DNA of 64,000 bases from positions 186,001 to 250,000 of the forward strand of contig NZ_LDTZ01000020.1 of NCBI RefSeq assembly GCF_001186365.1. Reading direction: 5' to 3'. The stretch comes from Gordonia jacobaea (lineage in GTDB: Bacteria; Actinomycetota; Actinomycetes; Mycobacteriales; Mycobacteriaceae). The position numbers were made by a program, and so were the translations under genes. Under the pieces are notes generated by a model. The model saw nothing but the letters and a program-made list of their open reading frames with translations. It searched no databases and was not told the DNA's origin. Positions within the stretch are counted from its first letter, which is position 1, and every line of letters begins with the position of its first letter. Below, in pieces: positions 31,795 through 40,194 of the stretch.

Positions 31795-32463
31795 TCAGAT
31801 CTGCGGTATCGGCGCGACGATCCCGTCCTCCAACGCCCGCTGATAGAGGTCGATCTTGGTGGGAGCCGGACGTTTCGCCGCGGCGTACTTCACCCGGATT
31901 CGACGTATATGGTCCAGGACGGTCTCCCGAGAAATGAACAACAACTGCGCAACGCGCACAGCGGTTTCACCGGCCGCGCAGTGACCGAGGATCTCGGCTT
32001 CACGTGGAGAAAGCTGAACGGGAACGAACTGCGGGTCGCTCTCGATCGCAGCCGCCCAGTCTGCCGATGCCGCGACTTCTCCCCGCACCACGAGGCGAAC
32101 GGCCTCGACGATCTCGCCGGGCTCCTCCGACTTGCGCACCATCCCCGCGGCACCGGCTCGCGCAGCCTCGCGTACCAGCGCAGGGCGGTCCCCCGACGTG
32201 TAGACGAGCACCGGGACATTCAGCGAACCGAGCGAGGCGATGTTCTCGGTGGGAGTCGAGCCATCGGCCAGCAATAGGTCCAGCATCACTCCGTCAAAGG
32301 ACTGACCGGTGGCGATCAATTCGCTTACCGAGGCGGCGGTTGCAACGACGCACATATCCGGCTCGTGATTCACGATCGTCGCCACGCCGACCATCACCGC
32401 TGGGTGATCGTCGACGATCCCGATCCGTGCTTGCGCGGTCACTTCGCTGGTCCCTGTGCTCAT
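31795..32463 (-). CDS. LuxR-type response regulator
   Basis: 222 residues from the ATG at 32461-32463. The receiver domain starts ARIGIVDDHPAVMVG, with phospho-acceptor Asp62 in VMLDLLLADG. The C-terminal HTH is LSPREAEILGHCAAGETAVRVAQLLFISRETVLDHIRRI. A TTG five codons upstream is a possible alternative start. It is the first gene of a three-gene minus-strand operon with the kinase and the kinase-like protein. Targets are unknown. Confidence 0.85.
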   Translation of the reverse strand: MSTGTSEVTAQARIGIVDDHPAVMVGVATIVNHEPDMCVVATAASVSELIATGQSFDGVMLDLLLADGSTPTENIASLGSLNVPVLVYTSGDRPALVREAARAGAAGMVRKSEEPGEIVEAVRLVVRGEVAASADWAAAIESDPQFVPVQLSPREAEILGHCAAGETAVRVAQLLFISRETVLDHIRRIRVKYAAAKRPAPTKIDLYQRALEDGIVAPIPQI

Positions 32464-32551
32464 GTTCTCGGGGATCAACGATAGCGGATTTACAATGATC
32501 AGGCGCGTCGAATTTGCGCTTGACCAGCGGTTTTACTGTTTCGCGAAACCG

Positions 32552-33820
32552 TCAGAGACCGTACCGGCGGTCAAGAATCCTGATCCGCCCCCCGACGAGC
32601 GCGCGGTCGGGGTGCCCGACCGGTAGTCGATGCTCAAATCTGCGCCACGCGGCCAGGTCGTCGCGGCCATGCACCGACGACGTCCATGCCCGCAGCGCGG
32701 CGACCTGCCCCTCGGCGATGACCCGCGAGCGGACGTCCTCGCGAAGCTCTTCGAACAATTCGGTGATCCCGGGAGCGTTCGACTCGACGAGCAACCCACC
32801 ACGACCGATCGCCTCGATGACCGGAACGAGATCGCCGTGGCCCGAGATCTGTTCGCGAAGATCTCCCACGTCAGACGACAATTCGACGGTCAGTCGGTAC
32901 GGCCTGGACTCGATCACATCGGTACCGAGGTCGCGGCGCAAACGAGAGATCTCGGCGCGGACGGTGACCGGGTCGATGCCGTCGTCGGCGAGCATCAGCG
33001 CGAGCTGTTCGGTGTTCAGGCCCTCGGGATAGTGCTGCAGCAGCAGGAGGATCTCGGCGTGACGCCGAGACAGCGACCTCCCGTTGGCACCATCTCCCCC
33101 ACGCTGCCAGCGATAGGCGTTGTCGGCGAGCACGGTCAGTCGTGCCTGAGAGCCGGCCTCGAAGGTCGACGCAACGGAAAGGTCGACGGCCCGTGCCTTC
33201 AATTCACGCTCGACGACAGCCACAACGGAACGAACCGCCGCCAACGCGAAGGGAGCGGCCACCTCGCGCCCACCGGTCACGTCTATCACTCCGATGACGT
33301 GGCCGGTCGCGGGATCGTGCACCGGCGCTGCCGCGCAACTCCACTCCTGAACGGGACTCGAGAAGTGCTCGGGCCCCACCACCTGCACGCCGCGACCGGT
33401 GGCCAGCGCGAGTCCCGGAGCGTTGGTGCCGACCACCTCTTCGCTCCACACCGACCCCTCGATGAAGTTGATCCGGCTGGCGCGATCACGCGCAGACGCC
33501 TCGCCCTCCACCCACAGAAGCCGACCGACATTGTCGGTCAGCGCAAGCACAACACCAGAGTCGGCGATGTCGTCGAGCATCAGGGACTGCACGACTGGAC
33601 GCACCGCGGTGATGGGATGCGCCTCGCGATAGCGCACAAACTCTTCGTCGCTCATCGCCTGCGCTTCGACGGCGCCCGCCGCCGGGTCGATGCCGCGTTG
33701 CAGCGAACGCGCCCAGGAATCGCCGACCAGAGATCGGACAGTCTCGGGGACCGCACCGCTTGCCAAGAACTCCTCGTACGCCCGGCGGATCGTCGAGGAC
33801 ACCGCAGCAGCGTCGGTCAT
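32552..33820 (-). CDS. GAF-domain transcriptional activator (AcoR-like, without AAA domain)
   Basis: 422 residues. The order is an N-terminal AcoR-like region (VPETVRSLVGDSWARSLQRGIDP), a GAF ligand-binding domain (about 60-210; TNAPGLALATGRGVQVVGPEHF, CAAAPVHDPATGHVIGVIDVTGG), then a winged helix-like region (LSRRHAEILLLLQHYPEGLNTEQLALMLADD) and a C-terminal extension. No sigma-54 AAA+ domain is present, as expected in Actinobacteria. Such regulators commonly control neighbouring ExaC-type aldehyde dehydrogenase genes, so the dehydrogenase and DUF779 genes 5-8 kb away are likely targets. The ATG at 33818-33820 has GGAGGG upstream. A weak CRP-like site (33888-33903) lies in its leader. Confidence 0.8.
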   Translation of the reverse strand: MTDAAAVSSTIRRAYEEFLASGAVPETVRSLVGDSWARSLQRGIDPAAGAVEAQAMSDEEFVRYREAHPITAVRPVVQSLMLDDIADSGVVLALTDNVGRLLWVEGEASARDRASRINFIEGSVWSEEVVGTNAPGLALATGRGVQVVGPEHFSSPVQEWSCAAAPVHDPATGHVIGVIDVTGGREVAAPFALAAVRSVVAVVERELKARAVDLSVASTFEAGSQARLTVLADNAYRWQRGGDGANGRSLSRRHAEILLLLQHYPEGLNTEQLALMLADDGIDPVTVRAEISRLRRDLGTDVIESRPYRLTVELSSDVGDLREQISGHGDLVPVIEAIGRGGLLVESNAPGITELFEELREDVRSRVIAEGQVAALRAWTSSVHGRDDLAAWRRFEHRLPVGHPDRALVGGRIRILDRRYGL

Positions 33821-33927
33821 GCGCCCTCCAAGTGATCCCGTCGGGGCTGATCGACACCCGACGTTCACTCAATTGTGCCGTGGAGAGTGTGATCTCAGCA
33901 ACAACACCGAGGTGTGAGCGGCACCGA

Positions 33928-34185
33928 CTACAGCAGGCGGCCGTTGCGGCGCGGGTACCGCGCCCGCAAATAGCTGTACAGATACGTGCTGACGAGGAGC
34001 GAAACCGCCGACACGATCGCGGGAACGAAGAACGTGTTGTTCCACGAATCGCGAACCATCGCGATCGCCCACGCGATCACGCAGACGACGGTCAACAAGA
34101 CCGCCGAGAAGCGCACGATCAGGACAAGCGTGGTGACAACCGACCACAAAACGACACGGGTCTGCTCGTACGAGCTGGTTTTCAC
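33928..34185 (-). CDS. Small membrane protein with two predicted membrane segments
   Basis: 85 residues: a short polar start (VKTSSYEQTR), a membrane segment VVLWSVVTTLVLIVRFSAVLLTVVCVIAWAI that may cross once or twice, a polar turn (MVRDSWNNTFF), another segment VPAIVSAVSLLVSTYLY, and a basic tail RARYPRRNGRLL. No known family. I chose the GTG at 34183-34185 because TACCCT stands six bases before it, as for a leaderless promoter. The frame is also open to a GTG at 34236. Confidence 0.6.
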   Translation of the reverse strand: MKTSSYEQTRVVLWSVVTTLVLIVRFSAVLLTVVCVIAWAIAMVRDSWNNTFFVPAIVSAVSLLVSTYLYSYLRARYPRRNGRLL

Positions 34186-34191
34186 GACACA

Positions 34192-34197
34192 AGGGTA
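34192..34197 (-). promoter_or_regulatory. -10 box TACCCT of a probable leaderless promoter
   Basis: Read on the minus strand, TACCCT is followed by six bases and then the GTG start of the small membrane protein. A six-base inverted repeat CCTGCT/AGCAGG (34207-34221) lies just upstream. Confidence 0.45.
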
Positions 34198-34330
34198 TCG
34201 ATCTTCCCTGCTGCGAGCAGGGCCGGAGAAGTTCACTGTCCGATTAGTCCATTTTCGTGAGCAGGTCTAACTTTTTTGGTCGTAAGGTCAGTAGGAATGT
34301 CTACAAAACAATGATCCGGGGGAGGCTCGT

Positions 34331-35986
34331 TTGCGACGCCGTCATCGTCCACGCCGGCACATCGCGCTCGTCCTGTTCGCACTCGCCTCGGCGACCACCA
34401 TGGTCGCCACGGGCTGCAGCATGGACGGCGCACGGACGGTCAACACGACCGGTCCGGATGCCATCATCAGTGCCAACGGCACCGAACCGCAGAACGGGCT
34501 CGTCACGACGAACACCGCCGAAAACGGCGGTGGCCGCGTGGTGGATGCGCTGTTCACCGGGTTGTACTCGTACGACGCCGACGGCAAACCCTCACTGGCA
34601 AACGCTGAGTCCGTCGACACCACGGACAACCAGAACTACACAATCCATCTCAAGAAGGACTGGAAGTTCACCGACGGAACACCAGTCAAGGCCGAAAACT
34701 ACGTTCGCGCATGGAATTTCGGCGCCGCGACGAAGAACGCCCAACTGCAGCAAAGCTTTTTCGAGCCGATCGACGGATACGAGGCGGTCGCAGGCGAGGA
34801 TTCGACGGCCGATCAGATGTCGGGCCTGAAGGTCGTCGACGACCACACCTTCACGGTTCGCCTGACGCAACCGAACATCGACTTCAAACTGGGACTGGGC
34901 TTCACGCCGTTCAAGCCGCTCCCCGACGTCTTCTTCACCGAGGGCGCAAAGGAATTCGGCGAACACCCGATCGGAAACGGCGCCTACAAGATGGCGGGTC
35001 CCGACGCCTGGCGACACAACGTCCAGATCAACGTGGTGCGCAACGACGACTACAAGGGTCCCGACAAGGCACGCAACGGCGGCATCAACTTCGTCCTCTA
35101 CTCCAGCCTCGACACCGCCTACACCGACCTCACCTCCGGCAATCTCGACGTCACCGACACTGTGCCGGTCAGTGCGCTCAACTCCTACAAGAAGGCGCTC
35201 GGCGCGCACGCACTGACCAAGCCGACGGCGTCCAACCAACAGATCGCGATCCCCTACTACCTGCCACATTTCTCCGCGGGGCGCGAAGGAGAGCTGCGTC
35301 GTGCAGCGCTCTCGATGGCCATCAACCGTCCGGAGGTCACCAAGGTTGTCTTCCGTGGTGCGCGCACGCCGTCAAGAGATTTCACGGCGCGCTCCCTACC
35401 CGGATGGAGCGACGACATCCCGGGTAGCGACGTCCTCGACTACAACCCCGAGAAGGCCAAACAACTGTGGCAGGAGGCCAACGCCATCGCGCCGTGGAGC
35501 GGCTCCTTCCAAATCGCCTACAACTCCGACGGTGATCACCAGGTCTGGGTCGACGCGGTGTGCAACCAGATCAAGAACACCCTCGGTATCGACTCACACG
35601 GCGCTCCGCAGCCGACGTTCAAGCAGATCCGCTCGGCGATCACGAGCAAGACGATCAAGACCGCCGCGAGGACGGGCTGGCAGGGCGACTACCCGTCGAT
35701 GCTGGAGTTCCTCGCGCCGATCTTCGTGACGGGAGCCGGATCCAATGACTCGCAATACGTCTCGCCGGAGTTCGACGCACGGCTGACTGCCGCGCAGCGT
35801 GCGCGGTCCGACGACGAGTCCTACCGGCTCACCAACGTCGCACAGGAAACCCTGCTGAAGGACCTGCCGAACATTCCGCTGTGGGACTACATCGGCGCCG
35901 GCGGTACCGGGCCGGAAGTGACCGCGCAGTTGGCCTGGAACGGCTTGCCCGACTACCCGAGCATCACCAAGGAAGCGAAGGAGTGA
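34331..35986 (+). CDS. Peptide ABC transporter substrate-binding lipoprotein (family 5)
   Basis: 551 residues. A lipobox VATGCS (Cys about residue 28) makes it a lipoprotein anchored outside the membrane. The family 5 (DppA/OppA) fold shows in GRVVDALFTGLYSYDADGKP, YTIHLKKDWKFTDGTPVKAENYVRAW and a C-terminal DLPNIPLWDY. It captures oligopeptides or similar solutes for the permeases that follow at once (next gene four bases away). It starts with TTG at 34331: GGAGG lies five bases before it in a GGGGGAGG tract, and no better start fits. It is the first gene of the transporter operon, whose ATPase gene is broken. Confidence 0.9.
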   Translation: MRRRHRPRRHIALVLFALASATTMVATGCSMDGARTVNTTGPDAIISANGTEPQNGLVTTNTAENGGGRVVDALFTGLYSYDADGKPSLANAESVDTTDNQNYTIHLKKDWKFTDGTPVKAENYVRAWNFGAATKNAQLQQSFFEPIDGYEAVAGEDSTADQMSGLKVVDDHTFTVRLTQPNIDFKLGLGFTPFKPLPDVFFTEGAKEFGEHPIGNGAYKMAGPDAWRHNVQINVVRNDDYKGPDKARNGGINFVLYSSLDTAYTDLTSGNLDVTDTVPVSALNSYKKALGAHALTKPTASNQQIAIPYYLPHFSAGREGELRRAALSMAINRPEVTKVVFRGARTPSRDFTARSLPGWSDDIPGSDVLDYNPEKAKQLWQEANAIAPWSGSFQIAYNSDGDHQVWVDAVCNQIKNTLGIDSHGAPQPTFKQIRSAITSKTIKTAARTGWQGDYPSMLEFLAPIFVTGAGSNDSQYVSPEFDARLTAAQRARSDDESYRLTNVAQETLLKDLPNIPLWDYIGAGGTGPEVTAQLAWNGLPDYPSITKEAKE

Positions 35987-35990
35987 CCCG

Positions 35991-36917
35991 GTGACCAGAT
36001 ATCTCCTCATCCGTCTGGGACAGATGGTGATCGTCTTCTTCGGCGCCACGTTCCTCATCTACGCCATGGTCTTTCTCGTCCCCTCCGATCCCATCGCGGC
36101 TCTCGGTGGCGGAAAACCCATGTCCCCGGCCCTGATTGCGCAACTGCGCGCGCAGTATCACCTCGACCAACCGTTCTACGTGCAGTACTTCAACTACATC
36201 GGCGGGGTGTTCCATCTCGACTTCGGCACGTCGTTCTCCGGGCAACCGGTGTTCGACGTGATGAAGCGCGCGTTCCCGGTGACGGTCAACCTGACACTCA
36301 TCGCGCTGGTCGTCGAAACGATCGGTGGCGTGGTGTTCGGTGTGATCTCCGGCCTGAACAAGGGACGCTGGTACGACACCGCGATCCTGATCGTCACTCT
36401 CATCATCATCGCGATACCGATCTTCGTGCTCGGCTTCGTCGCGCAGTACCTGCTCGGTGTGAAGTGGCATCTGTTCCCGGTCACGGTCGGCGGAAACCTC
36501 GACTTCTATCACCTCATCCTTCCCGGATTCGTGCTCGGCGCAGTCTCTTTCGCCTACATCGTGCGGCTCACGCGGTCGGAGGTCGCCGACAATCTGACCG
36601 CCGACTACGTTCGCACCGCGTCGGCCAAGGGCCTTCGACGACCCCGCGTAATCACCGTGCACGTCCTGCGCAACTCACTGATTCCGGTCGTCACGTTCAT
36701 CGGCACCGACGTCGGCGTGCTGATGGGTGGAGCCGTCGTCACCGAGGGCATCTTCAACATCCCCGGCGTCGGCGGAACGATCTATCAAGCGGTGATCCGC
36801 GGCGAGGCCCCGACCGTCGTCTCCTTCGTCACGGTGCTCGTGCTGATCTACCTCGTCTGCAACATCGTCGTCGACTTGCTTTATGCCGCACTCGATCCGA
36901 GGATTCGCTATGCCTGA
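35991..36917 (+). CDS. Peptide ABC transporter permease, DppB type
   Basis: 308 residues, starting GTG-ACC-AGA (MTRYLLIRLGQMVIVFFGATFLIY), the usual DppB N-terminus. It has about six membrane segments and the ABC permease loop with YVRTASAKGLRRPRVITVHVLRNSLIPV (EAA-like motif, about residues 205-232) that docks on the ATPase. It begins four bases after the binding-protein gene and overlaps the next permease by eight bases. Confidence 0.9.
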   Translation: MTRYLLIRLGQMVIVFFGATFLIYAMVFLVPSDPIAALGGGKPMSPALIAQLRAQYHLDQPFYVQYFNYIGGVFHLDFGTSFSGQPVFDVMKRAFPVTVNLTLIALVVETIGGVVFGVISGLNKGRWYDTAILIVTLIIIAIPIFVLGFVAQYLLGVKWHLFPVTVGGNLDFYHLILPGFVLGAVSFAYIVRLTRSEVADNLTADYVRTASAKGLRRPRVITVHVLRNSLIPVVTFIGTDVGVLMGGAVVTEGIFNIPGVGGTIYQAVIRGEAPTVVSFVTVLVLIYLVCNIVVDLLYAALDPRIRYA

Positions 36918-37890
36918 GACCCCACGCACCGACGCTGCCCTGAACGCGTACCCCAGCTTCTTTCCCGGCCAGGACCGCTTCGTCGCCGACGCCGAAGACG
37001 TCGAGCTACTCAAGGTCGACGAGTTCGTCGACGATGTCGATCCAGCGGGCTTCTGGAAGTCGGCGTGGCAGGAGATCCGGACCAAGCCGGTGTTCATCGT
37101 CTCGATGATCCTGCTCGTCCTCATCCTGCTGATCGTCGCGTTCCCCGGCCTGTTCGCACACCAGGATCCGCGGTACGCAAACCTCGAGGACTCACTGCTC
37201 TCACCGAGTTCCGCGCACTGGTTCGGCACCGACCTGCAGGGCCACGACATCTACGCGCGCGTAATCTACGGCGCGCGCGACTCCGTACTCGTCGGCATTC
37301 TGACGACGCTCGCGGTGGTGCTCGTCGGTGGACTCCTCGGCATCTTCGCGGGCTTCTACGGCGGCTGGCTCGATTCGCTGATCTCCCGACTCGCCGACAT
37401 CTTCTTCGCCATCCCGCTGATCCTGGCGGCCGTGGTCACCATGCAGATGATCTCGGCGCGCACCGTCTACACGGTGGTGCTGGTCCTCGCGATCTTCAGT
37501 TGGCCCCAGATCGCCCGTATCGCACGGTCTTCCGCGATCTCGGCGCGCAACGAAGAGTTCGTCGACGCGTCGCGCTCGCTGGGCTCGTCACGGCTGCGCA
37601 CGCTGTTCACCCACGTGCTGCCGAACTCGCTCGGCCCGGTCATCGTCATCTCGACGATCTCGCTCGGCGTCTTCATCGTCACCGAGGCGACCCTGTCGTA
37701 CCTGGGCATCGGCCTGCCGTCGACCGCCGTCTCCTGGGGCATCGACATCGCCGCAGGCCAGCAGTTGCTGCGCGAAGGTCAGCCCATCCTGTTCTATCCC
37801 GCTGCCGCACTTGCCATCACGGTCCTCGTGTTCATGATGCTCGGCGACGTGCTGCGCGACGCACTCGACCCGAAGGCGAGGACCCGCTGA
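36910..37890 (+). CDS. Peptide ABC transporter permease, DppC type
   Basis: 326 residues. A long polar N-terminal region (about 1-60) precedes the first membrane segment (PVFIVSMILLVLILLIVAFPGLF), then a DppC pattern: HWFGTDLQGHDIYARVIYGARDS and the EAA-like loop FVDASRSLGSSRLRTLFTHVLPNSL. The start ATG overlaps the end of the previous gene (ATGCCTGA). The stop overlaps the start of the ATPase gene by one base, so the operon is tightly coupled. Confidence 0.9.
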   Translation: MPETPRTDAALNAYPSFFPGQDRFVADAEDVELLKVDEFVDDVDPAGFWKSAWQEIRTKPVFIVSMILLVLILLIVAFPGLFAHQDPRYANLEDSLLSPSSAHWFGTDLQGHDIYARVIYGARDSVLVGILTTLAVVLVGGLLGIFAGFYGGWLDSLISRLADIFFAIPLILAAVVTMQMISARTVYTVVLVLAIFSWPQIARIARSSAISARNEEFVDASRSLGSSRLRTLFTHVLPNSLGPVIVISTISLGVFIVTEATLSYLGIGLPSTAVSWGIDIAAGQQLLREGQPILFYPAAALAITVLVFMMLGDVLRDALDPKARTR

Positions 37891-39662
37891 TGACAACGGA
37901 CACAACGAACTCCGAGCTGACCTCCGAGAACGAGACTGCCGCACCGGCACCGCTGCTCGAAATCTCCGACCTACGAGTCGATTTCCGCTCACGCGGGCGC
38001 GACGTACCCGCGGTGCGCGGCGTCGGACTTACCGTGTATCCCGGTCAGACCGTCGCCATCGTCGGCGAATCCGGCTCGGGTAAGTCGACAACTGCCGCGG
38101 CGGTTCTCGGGCTGCTGCCCGGCAACGGCACCGTAACCGGTGGCAAAATACTGTTCGACGGCAAGGACCTCGCACAGGCCTCGCGACGTGAGTTCGAGAA
38201 GGTGCGCGGTAGCGGAATCGGCCTCGTGCCACAGGATCCCAACACCAACCTCGACCCGGTGTGGCGCGTCGGCTTCCAGGTTCGTTAGACGCTCGTCGCC
38301 AACGGTGCGGCCAAGCGCGGCGAGGTCCGCACACGTGCCGTCGAGGTGCTCCGACAGGCCGGCCTGCGCGATCCGGAGAAGCGTGCGGCGCAGTATCCGC
38401 ACGAGTTCTCCGGCGGCATGAAGCAGCGCGCGCTCATCGCGATCGGTCTCGCCGGAAAACCCAAGCTGCTCATCGCCGACGAACCGACGTCGGCACTCGA
38501 CGTCACGGTGCAGCGCGAGATCCTCGACCACCTCGCCTCTCTCACCGACGAACTCGGCACGGCCGTCCTGCTGATCACACACGACCTCGGCCTCGCCGCC
38601 GAGCGCGCCAGCCACCTGGTGGTCATGTATCGCGGACGGATCGTCGAATCCGGCCCGGCACAGGAGATCCTGACCAACCCGCATCACGAGTACACCAAGC
38701 GACTCGTCGACGCCGCGCCGTCGCTCTCGTCGCGCCGCGCCGACCGCCACAAGCCCGCCGAGCCCACCCCGCCGGTCGAGCCCAACCCGGTGGTCGAGCC
38801 GACCTCCTCGCTGGTCGAGCCGGCCGCGAGCGCAGCGAGCAGCCGAGTCGAGACCACCCCGCCCCAGGTCGTCGTCGCGTCGAATCTCGTGAAGGACTTC
38901 CCGATCCGCGGCTCGGTCCCCTTCCGCAAGGCCACGCCGTTCCGCGCGGTCGACGATGTCAGCTTCACGCTCAACCGTGGCACCACCACAGCAGTCGTCG
39001 GCGAGTCCGGCTCCGGCAAGTCGACGGTCGCGCGCATGGTGCTCGGACTCCTCGAACCAACCTCGGGCACAGTCCAATTCGACGGCAGCGACGTGACATC
39101 GCTGAAAGGCGCTCAGGCCAAGTCTTTTCGACGCCGCGTGCAGCCGGTCTTCCAGAACCCGTACGGCTCGCTCGACCCGATGTACTCGATTTACCGTGCG
39201 ATCTCCGAGCCGCTCGTCGTGCACAATATCGGCGACAAGGCTTCCCGCATCGCACGCGTTCGCGAACTTCTCGACCTCGTCGCACTCCCGTCATCGGTGA
39301 TGCAGCGGTTCCCCAACGAGCTCTCCGGCGGGCAGCGTCAGCGGGTCGCGATCGCACGTGCGCTTGCGCTGAACCCCGAGGTCGTCGTCTGTGACGAGGC
39401 GGTGTCCGCCCTCGACGTCCTGGTGCAGGAGCAGATCCTGACCCTCCTCGACGACCTGCAGCACGAACTCGACCTGACGTACCTGTTCATCACACACGAC
39501 CTGGCCGTCGTCCGTCAGATCGCCGACCGCGTGCTCGTCATGCGCAAGGGCAAGGTCGTCGACGAGGGCACCGTCGACGACGTGTACGAGAACCCGACCT
39601 CGGACTACACGCGTGAACTACTCGCAGCCATCCCCGGGCGAAACCTCGAACTTCAGCAGTAA
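37890..39662 (+). pseudogene. Double ABC ATPase (DppD-DppF fusion) interrupted by an in-frame TAG
   Basis: 590 codons if the stop is read through. The first ATPase has Walker A GESGSGKST (59-67) and Q-loop Gln115. Codon 133 is TAG (38286-38288), before its signature motif. The same frame then continues without a gap: signature FSGGMKQR (about 173), Walker B LLIADEP (about 193), a Pro/Glu-rich linker, and a complete second ATPase with GESGSGKST (about 370) and LSGGQRQR (about 477). Homologues usually read VGFQVRE at this point, so one change of GAG to TAG explains it. No good restart with a ribosome site follows; the first in-frame GTG is at 38346. The transporter may be dead, or this may be an assembly error. 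Confidence 0.85.
38756..38860. repeat. GGTCGAGC interspersed repeat, copy 2 (inside the ABC ATPase gene)
   Basis: Units with GGTCGAGC at 38774, 38792 and 38812, preceded by a degenerate unit, then GCGAGCGCAGCGAGC and the terminal motif CCGAGTCGAGACCACCCC. Read in the gene's frame it encodes Pro-Val-Glu-Pro-rich sequence exactly between the two ATPase domains. Confidence 0.8.
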
Positions 39663-39701
39663 TCCTCGCGCTCGGCGTCGTCGAAGGGCGACAATGGACA
39701 G

Positions 39702-40118
39702 ATGAAAACGTTGCTGAACATCATCTGGTTGGTTCTCTGTGGTTTCTGGATGGCGCTCGGCTACGTCATCGCGGGCATCATCTGCTGCATCCTGATCATC
39801 ACGATCCCCTTCGGTATCGCGTCGTTCCGGATGGCCAACTACGCACTGTGGCCGTTCGGTCGGACAGTGGTCCGCGATCCCCAGTCGGGAGCGTGGTCGG
39901 TGATCGGGAATGTGATCTGGATCATCGTCGCAGGTTGGTGGCTGGCAATCGGGCACCTCACGACCGGAATCGCGATGTGTCTGACGATCATTGGCATACC
40001 GCTCGGCATCGCCAGCTTCAAGATGATCCCGATCTCACTCGTGCCTCTCGGCGCGCGGATCGTGCCCAGTGATGCGGTGCGCAACGACCCGATCATGGGC
40101 GCGACGCGAGCAGCCTGA
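39702..40118 (+). CDS. YccF-family inner membrane protein
   Basis: 138 residues with two copies of the YccF domain: a membrane hairpin ending GIASFRMANYALWPFGRTVV (about 35-55) and a second ending IPLGIASFKMIPISLVPLGARIV (about 100-122). Each copy has the typical ITIPFG/IGIPLG pattern. Function is unknown; the family is widespread. It stands alone between the ABC operon and the sigK locus. Confidence 0.85.
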   Translation: MKTLLNIIWLVLCGFWMALGYVIAGIICCILIITIPFGIASFRMANYALWPFGRTVVRDPQSGAWSVIGNVIWIIVAGWWLAIGHLTTGIAMCLTIIGIPLGIASFKMIPISLVPLGARIVPSDAVRNDPIMGATRAA

Positions 40119-40159
40119 CCCGTGAATCGACGCAGACGAGACACTCCGTTCGATTCGAC

Positions 40160-40187
40160 CCATCCACTCCCGTGACCGGATCCGAAC
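40160..40187 (+). promoter_or_regulatory. Probable SigK-dependent promoter (CCATCC-N16-CCGAAC)
   Basis: CCATCC at 40160-40165 and CCGAAC at 40182-40187, 16 bases apart, match the published M. tuberculosis SigK consensus CCATCC-N16/17-CCGAAT at 11 of 12 positions. The -10 element ends seven bases before the ATG of the first gene of the locus, so the transcript would be leaderless or nearly so. This fits autoregulation of the locus by SigK. Confidence 0.75.
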
Positions 40188-40194
40188 ACCGGGC

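Noticed and set aside
38286..38288. TAG as programmed read-through or a pyrrolysine codon
   Set aside because: Pyrrolysine is not known in this group, the family has Glu here, and there is no downstream structure to support read-through. A point mutation or read error is simpler.
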